NCBI GenBank assembly: GCA_016199185.1
Contig: JACQHE010000041.1
Location: 1-5,515, forward strand
DNA from: Candidatus Gottesmanbacteria bacterium
GTDB taxonomy: Bacteria; Patescibacteriota; Microgenomatia; UBA10105; UBA927
DNA: 5,515 nucleotides
Direction of reading: 5' to 3'
In this document: positions 1-3,554 of the stretch, piece by piece
How the letters are laid out: the number at the start of each line of letters is the position of its first letter
Position numbering within the stretch: position 1 is the first letter of the stretch
Made by a program: the position numbers and the translations under genes
The notes under the pieces: model-generated
Databases searched by the model: none
What the model was told of the DNA's origin: nothing
Seen by the model: the letters and a program-made list of their open reading frames with translations, nothing else

Positions 1-1
1 G

Positions 2-283
2 TATCAAGCGTGGGTGTGGACCAAAGTTCGCTTCCTCACCCCCGGCATGGAGATAGCGGTTTTAGGTTCAGATTCTTTGAAGTTTGAAAAAATCACCTCC
101 ATCGAAAAAGTAGGGAGAGAGGAAGTCTTTGACATCGAAATCGAAGGCACCCACAATTTCGTAGGGAATGGAATTGTGGCACATAATACGGCGCTTGACA
201 AAACTCCCCGGCGCTGGCGGCGGCAGCGGGCAGACAGAAGAAATGCCTCCCGGACCGTATATGCGTACCGCTATTCCGAATAA
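2..283 (+). CDS. C-terminal end of a Hint/intein-type autoprocessing domain, 5'-truncated by the window
   Basis: The frame is open from the left edge, so the protein begins outside the window. The visible ~60 residues match the end of a Hint fold: a PGMEIAVLG strand, a KFEKITSIEKVG strand, then block F (VFDIEIEGTHNFVGNG) and block G (IVAHN), ending with His-Asn at 182-187 and a Thr at +1 (188-190). In inteins and Hint domains the terminal Asn cyclises to cut the chain, and Thr can serve as the +1 nucleophile. After HNT the frame gives about 30 Arg-rich residues (TPRRWRRQRADRR) and stops at 281-283, which is not convincing protein. The adjacent frame instead gives a Gly/Ser linker and a domain. 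Removing one A from the A4 run at 200-203 joins them as HNTALDKLPGAGGGSG. I therefore read this as Hint plus downstream effector broken by a frameshift. The Hint call is strong; whether it splices or only cleaves cannot be seen. Confidence 0.85.
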   Translation, partial: YQAWVWTKVRFLTPGMEIAVLGSDSLKFEKITSIEKVGREEVFDIEIEGTHNFVGNGIVAHNTALDKTPRRWRRQRADRRNASRTVYAYRYSE

Positions 284-1061
284 GGAATATCCGCTCGTAG
301 TCCAGCATGTCGTCGTGTATTTCGACCAAGCAACGCAGCGCATGGTTGTCAAACCGCTTTCTGGGGCAGTGCGTGTCGTAATAGATGGCACAACAATCAC
401 CGGTCCGACAGTCCTTGACCATGATGCAACAATCCACATGGTGAGTTCAGGACTGGACGAGACGATCACGCTTGATATATTAGGTGAGTACGGCGGCGTG
501 GGGACGATCGCCGAGGAGCTTGTACGGACCTATGGGTATCGGAAAGACGGAGAGCAACTGTGGCTTTACGATCCCGACGGCAGGACAAAGGGAAGATACT
601 ACGACGTAGTGTTATCAAATGGAGATCGAGGACAAGCAGGATATAAACTCCACGTTAGTGCAACATTGGAGGACTTTGATGGAGTGGTAGGAGAGCTCAC
701 TGCGCTTCTTCGCGATCTGGGTGTCTCCCATAAGGTGGCACCGGGAAAGCGCTTCGTCGCGCCGGACAACACACTCCAGTATGGCAAGCTCATCACGGTG
801 TACGGCACAGATGAAGGCGAGGGTACGCTTGAAGGTCAACACGTGACGGCACTGGAGGCGGCACTCAAGCCGGTTGCTGAAGCGGCAGTGGAACCGGCTT
901 CCTGCCCGGCCGGTCGCAACTGGCGGCGGAACGCGGCTCATTTTTTGGCGGGGCGTCGGTATCCAGACGGGTACCGACTGGTATCCCGTTTGGGACCGGG
1001 GATGGCGAGGATGGCAGCGACCAGGGCAAAGAGCATGACAAAGATACCGGCCAGAATATAG
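168..1061 (+). pseudogene. Effector-like region after the Hint: FHA-like stretch plus phosphothreonine-lyase-like domain, frameshifted
   Basis: Open from 168 (ATG) to 1061, but 168 lies inside the Hint coding sequence and has no Shine-Dalgarno site, so the true entry is probably by fusion to the Hint. Residues below count from 168. Residues 13-30 are a Gly/Ser/Pro linker. Residues 40-105 resemble an FHA fold: LVVQHVVVYFD, then VVIDGTTITGPTVLDHDATI, although the usual Gly-Arg and Ser-Arg are not clear. Residues 158-215 carry GYKLHVSAT, with Lys160 and His162, Lys189 27 residues after the His, and GKLITVYG. This is the pattern of the lyase domain of LanKC/LanL enzymes and of OspF/SpvC effectors, which beta-eliminate phosphate from phospho-Ser/Thr. 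After about residue 242 the frame turns implausible. Adding one C at 894-895 shifts to a better reading, EPGFLPGRSQLAAERGSFFGG, with an Arg near where the family has a phosphate-binding Arg. The end beyond ~938 overlaps a minus-strand gene. Lyase assignment is moderate, FHA assignment tentative. Confidence 0.6.
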
Positions 1062-1084
1062 GTGGTGAGGAAGGCGTTACTCAT
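938..1084 (-). CDS. Small single-pass membrane protein, 48 aa
   Basis: Starts at ATG 1084 with a strong Shine-Dalgarno site (GGAAAGGAG, 1097-1089, four bases before the ATG) and ends with TGA at 940-938. The protein begins MSNAFLTTYILAG, has one hydrophobic helix at about residues 5-28 (FVMLFALVAAILAIPG) and a short basic, Pro/Tyr-rich tail (KRDTSRYPSGYRRPAKK), which predicts a single membrane span with a positive end. Its ATG overlaps the TGA of the upstream two-TM gene (ATGA), so the two are translationally coupled. I do not recognise the family. It lies antisense to the tail of the lyase-like frame, where the plus-strand translation is acidic and low-complexity as expected of the reverse of a membrane helix. 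The strong ribosome site, the overlap and the hydrophobicity make this a real gene. An immunity role is only a guess from position. Confidence 0.7.
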   Translation of the reverse strand: MSNAFLTTYILAGIFVMLFALVAAILAIPGPKRDTSRYPSGYRRPAKK

Positions 1085-1097
1085 AGTTCTCCTTTCC
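1081..1097 (-). promoter_or_regulatory. Shine-Dalgarno and ATGA stop/start overlap coupling the two small membrane genes
   Basis: Read on the minus strand, GGAAAGGAG lies inside the last codons of the two-TM gene and is followed after AACT by ATGA. The A-T-G starts the 48-aa gene and the T-G-A ends the 64-aa gene. This fixes the start of the downstream gene and argues that both are translated from one message. Confidence 0.75.
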
Positions 1098-1275
1098 GTG
1101 CAAGCAATAAACTTATAAACCATGACCCACCGGTCATAAGCGACCCTATCACTATACCAAACCAGTTGACCATGTCAACACCACCGATTATTGGTGATAA
1201 TACCAAGATCGCCAAGAACACATTCCCTGCATTATCCAATATATTAGACAGTCGACCGAACTGGGATGTGGTCAA
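1081..1275 (-). CDS. Small two-pass membrane protein, 64 aa
   Basis: I chose the TTG at 1275 because a GGAAAGAG ribosome site (1289-1282) lies six bases upstream and the protein then begins TTSQFGRLSNILDNAG. The same frame is open upstream to GTG 1335, with other possible starts at ATG 1317 and GTG 1278. Two hydrophobic segments are visible, about residues 17-31 (VFLAILVLSPIIGG) and 36-56 (WFGIVIGSLMTGGSWFISLLL), joined by a short VDMVN turn and followed by the polar end ARKGEL. The layout, an amphipathic start then two helices, resembles the many small DUF6722-like two-TM proteins, but I would not assign it. The stop overlaps the start of the downstream 48-aa gene (ATGA), making a two-gene unit on the minus strand. 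No convincing promoter was seen upstream. Function is unknown. Confidence 0.72.
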   Translation of the reverse strand: MTTSQFGRLSNILDNAGNVFLAILVLSPIIGGVDMVNWFGIVIGSLMTGGSWFISLLLARKGEL

Positions 1276-1291
1276 CACCGGCTCTTTCCAG

Positions 1292-1795
1292 ATGTACAGT
1301 ACGCCAAATGACTCCATCGGTTTTGACGATATCACATACGGCTTTGTCCGTAAAGCCTACGCCGCCGACGGAACGGTTCTGGGCAGCAGTACGGGTAAAG
1401 GAGGGCCGGGGTGCGCCGCGGCGCGGGCGGTAGCGGAGGCGATGACAAGAAGAAAAAAACCGGACAACCCAGTTTATGAAATTTTGCCAAATAACACTTT
1501 AATTCGCGTCGGAGAATGCGGTCCCGGAAGAGAATGTCAGCAAAACCTGTGCACGCTAAAACCAAAAGGAGGAGAAATAACGGATTATCTTGGAGATTAC
1601 ATAGAGGAAGTTGATATTGAAAAGATCGATTCGCCTGACTACGACCTTTCTTTCTATGCAGCTCAGTTTGAACAGGAACATGGTTATGATCTGAGGTTTT
1701 TTAGCAAAAAGGATGTTGAGTGGACTCCTGAAAGCGTATTTCATATTTATGAAACATGTAAAAGTCTTCCTCAATTTTGGTGTCAATCGGTGTAG
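1292..1795 (+). pseudogene. N-terminal fragment of a broken metallopeptidase gene
   Basis: The reading frame is open from 881, but up to about 1275 it is antisense to the two membrane genes, so I begin at ATG 1292 (MYSTPNDSIGFDDITYG); ATG 1442 (MTRRKKPDN) is another candidate, and ORF callers may choose TTG 1166. The first part (about 1292-1400) reads as ordinary protein, followed by GC-rich sequence coding Gly/Ala-rich residues. At 1423-1452 the neighbouring frame gives a natural-looking linker, AGGSGGDDKKKK, and removing one A from the A7 run at 1453-1459 fuses it to PDNPVYEILPNNTL. Next come three cysteines in CGPGREC..LC and an acidic stretch (DYIEEVDIEKIDSPDYD), then ESVFHIYETCKSLPQF. 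The frame ends at a TAG just after the T4 run at 1775-1778. One extra T would continue it as SLPQFLVSIGVVLVTHRN into the HELAH fragment. I infer one ancestral gene. Confidence 0.55.
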
Positions 1796-2181
1796 TCCTT
1801 GTGACCCATAGGAATATGAAGGTTGCTGGTGGAGAGTTACCCTTGAAGTTTAAATCGATAATCGTACACGAATTGGCTCACATTAATGAAGGAATTTACG
1901 GAACGGATACATCAAGCGCCAGATATTTTGGTTTTTATAACGAAGTTACAAGCTTGGAAGAGAAAAGAGCAGACTTTGCCGATCCGGAGGTTTTCCTTGC
2001 TGAATATATGGCCCTTTCGGGATGGTACTTTGATCTTGAGAGAAAGCAATGGCGACCGTCTATTGAGGGAGTGCCGCTGGAAAAGGACTTGAGACAAGCC
2101 TTTTATGCGAGGGAGGATGTCTGGAAATATACAATTATCTGTGGATCAACCCCTAAATCTTGCGTGCCCACCTTACAGTAA
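1777..2181 (+). pseudogene. HExxH zinc metallopeptidase domain, C-terminal fragment of the same broken gene
   Basis: Open from TTG 1777 to TAA 2179-2181, 134 residues. IIVHELAHINEG (HELAH at 1867-1881) is a zinc-peptidase motif: two His ligands and the catalytic Glu. About 36-41 residues downstream, DPEVFLAEYMAL offers a third ligand (Glu71 or Glu76 of this fragment). This HExxH plus downstream 'E-F-x-AE' layout, preceded by a 'SLPQ..VSIGVVLVT' strand and AGGELPL, resembles anthrax-lethal-factor-like (ATLF) toxin peptidases, which fold on one or two zinc-binding helices and often form the C-terminal warhead of exported toxins. The subfamily is inference; the HELAH motif is seen. There is no ribosome site before 1777, and the sequence upstream in the other frame completes the domain, so this is the 3' part of a frameshifted gene, not an independent one. 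Its tail overlaps the end of the convergent ATPase gene by 9 bp. Confidence 0.7.
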
Positions 2182-3456
2182 GTAAATCGGCAGTTTACGG
2201 ATCTGGCCTTCTTCGTCCCATTCGTTTTCGGTCACGATCGTTAATTTCCGATGGAGTTTTTGGGCAATCTGTTCATATTTTATGGTATCTCCCGCCACGC
2301 CATATTTTACTTCCCACACCATATCTGCGGTCAAAAAGTCGGCTTCCCGTTTACGATCAGAATAATACTCGATTTTCCGGTCATACATATCCGCCAGCCG
2401 CATATAAACATAATTTTCTGCATACGCCCCCAATACCCGAGAGTCATTCAGATAACTTTTGTCAAAACCGTTTACCGCCAAAGACAAATTCGTATTGAGA
2501 CTATACATCTTTTTGACAGCCGATAGCTTGGCCCGCATCCGCCGGAAATAGCCGTTCAAACAAGGAACAAACAAGCCAATCTCTCCAAGTATCTGAACAT
2601 AGGACGAGATCGTCGGTCTATCTGATTCCAGTTCCTGGGCAGTTTTATTGACCGAGAATTCCGAAGCCAGACTAAAACTTAGGCTTTTTACCAAATTGCT
2701 AAACAACGTCCGATCCAATTTGGCATACAAATACGCAACGTCAAAGTTTATTAACGTTTCCACCATATCCCTGAGATATTTGGCAGGCTCAATATCCGTA
2801 TGTATTACCAATTCCGGCAACTGTCCCCCAAACAAGAAATGGCAGAACTCCGTCCTAAAAAGAGATAAATTTGTCAAAAAATCGGCCCTATTCCCAACGG
2901 TCTGCGACAGACCCTTAAAGCGTAAATACTCTTTAAAATTCATCACCCCTAAGGCCAGCTTTTCAATCCGTCCCAACAATGACTCACGGGTTTTTTGGCC
3001 ATAAAATAGCGATGTAGAACCGGTAACCACAAATTTTATGGGCAGCTCTAAATCATAGATCGCTTTTACTTGATCCGGCCAACATGCCAAATATTGCACT
3101 TCGTCAAAAAAGACAAATGCAGGTCGGGTTCTGTCCGCATATTTTGTCAGAAACAAATCTATTATCTGTCGGACAATTTCTTTTTCGTCCGTTGAGGCAC
3201 TAAAAGAGATATATAACGTATTGCACGCCAAAGCCTGACCAGACTGTATAAGTTTCGCAATGAATTGTTTGAGAAGATAAGATTTCCCTATTCTCCGCGG
3301 ACCATTCACCGCTATTATCAACCTGTTTTTCGTCAGGTTTTCGTATAGCTTGCCAAAAATGTCTCTTTGTAAAAAAAGTTTTTCCACCCAAACGTCGCCC
3401 TGCCGCCACTGAGGATTTTGTTCTACCATTAATTGTTCTAGTTGCCCAGAATTCAT
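2173..3456 (-). CDS. AAA_14/DUF4143-type P-loop ATPase, 427 aa
   Basis: A complete gene: ATG 3456 to TAA 2175-2173. Walker A is GPRRIGKS at residues 52-59, Walker B is FVFFDE at 114-119, and a sensor-1-like VVTGSTS is at 143-149, followed by the arginine-containing LLGRIEKLAL that is usual in this family. Residues about 250-300 look like a winged-helix segment (TAQELESDRPTISSYVQIL). The DUF4143 C-terminal part has AENYVYMRL at 346-354, then YYSDRKREADFL and WEVKYG (Asp373, Glu382, Lys384), the D...ExK spacing of a PD-(D/E)xK-like nuclease fold. Length is typical. Members are widespread, often solitary ATPases in archaea and CPR bacteria with no settled biochemical role; DNA binding or processing is inferred from the fold only. 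No Shine-Dalgarno site precedes the ATG, and the promoter places the mRNA start within a few bases of it, so translation may be leaderless. The intact frame contrasts with the broken genes to its left. Confidence 0.93.
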   Translation of the reverse strand: MNSGQLEQLMVEQNPQWRQGDVWVEKLFLQRDIFGKLYENLTKNRLIIAVNGPRRIGKSYLLKQFIAKLIQSGQALACNTLYISFSASTDEKEIVRQIIDLFLTKYADRTRPAFVFFDEVQYLACWPDQVKAIYDLELPIKFVVTGSTSLFYGQKTRESLLGRIEKLALGVMNFKEYLRFKGLSQTVGNRADFLTNLSLFRTEFCHFLFGGQLPELVIHTDIEPAKYLRDMVETLINFDVAYLYAKLDRTLFSNLVKSLSFSLASEFSVNKTAQELESDRPTISSYVQILGEIGLFVPCLNGYFRRMRAKLSAVKKMYSLNTNLSLAVNGFDKSYLNDSRVLGAYAENYVYMRLADMYDRKIEYYSDRKREADFLTADMVWEVKYGVAGDTIKYEQIAQKLHRKLTIVTENEWDEEGQIRKLPIYLL

Positions 3457-3493
3457 ACAACTATATAGTAATAGTTGTCAAGAAAGTTGTCAA
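3457..3493 (-). promoter_or_regulatory. Promoter of the ATPase gene, predicting a leaderless mRNA
   Basis: On the minus strand, a perfect -35 TTGACA (3493-3488) is followed by exactly 17 bases and a -10 TACTAT (3470-3465). Only eight bases, ATAGTTGT, separate the -10 from the ATG at 3456, so the expected start site is at or next to the start codon. The absence of a Shine-Dalgarno site agrees with this. Confidence 0.65.
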
Positions 3494-3512
3494 GTTTTCC
3501 CCCCTTGACAAC
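3457..3512. repeat. Operator-like array of GTTGT/ACAAC boxes between divergent promoters
   Basis: Three perfect copies of the 9-mer GTTGTCAAG are present: 3474-3482 and 3486-3494 in direct orientation, 12 bp apart, and 3504-3512 inverted (CTTGACAAC). In addition, ACAACTAT (3457-3464) and ATAGTTGT (3471-3478) form a perfect 8-bp inverted repeat around a 6-base centre. The boxes cover both -35 hexamers on the minus strand, the minus-strand -10, and the plus-strand -35. Part of the repetition comes from TTGACA itself, but the shared flanks extend beyond the hexamer. A regulator binding here could control both divergent genes. No regulator gene is visible in the window. Confidence 0.5.
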
Positions 3513-3533
3513 CGTTCGTTTCTCGCGTTTACT
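3505..3533 (+). promoter_or_regulatory. Promoter of the secreted DUF5667-like gene
   Basis: A perfect -35 TTGACA (3505-3510) is followed by 17 bases and a weaker -10 TTTACT (3528-3533, four of six matches to TATAAT). The expected start site near 3540 leaves a very short leader containing the ribosome site AAGGGAG (3541-3547), seven bases before the GTG start at 3555. Confidence 0.5.
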
Positions 3534-3554
3534 GAAATGTAAGGGAGTAGAGTT

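Noticed and set aside
168..245. ATG 168 or ATG 243 as an independent start for the lyase-like gene
   Set aside because: Neither has a ribosome site, and 168 lies within the conserved Hint motif in another frame; fusion to the Hint fits better.
893..914. ACCGGC ... GCCGGT hairpin as a terminator after the lyase
   Set aside because: Only six pairs with a ten-base loop and no following T run; the T6 at ~940-945 is 26 bases away.
615..941. Minus-strand open frame opposite the lyase-like domain
   Set aside because: No ribosome site or recognisable domain; the plus strand carries the conserved motif here.
956..975. Eight-pair stem CGGTATCC/GGGTACCG
   Set aside because: It lies within the coding tail of the 48-aa membrane gene, has a G-T pair and no T run; likely chance.
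2160..3004. Plus-strand open frames opposite the ATPase
   Set aside because: They mirror a clear, complete ATPase gene on the minus strand and have no ribosome sites or domains.
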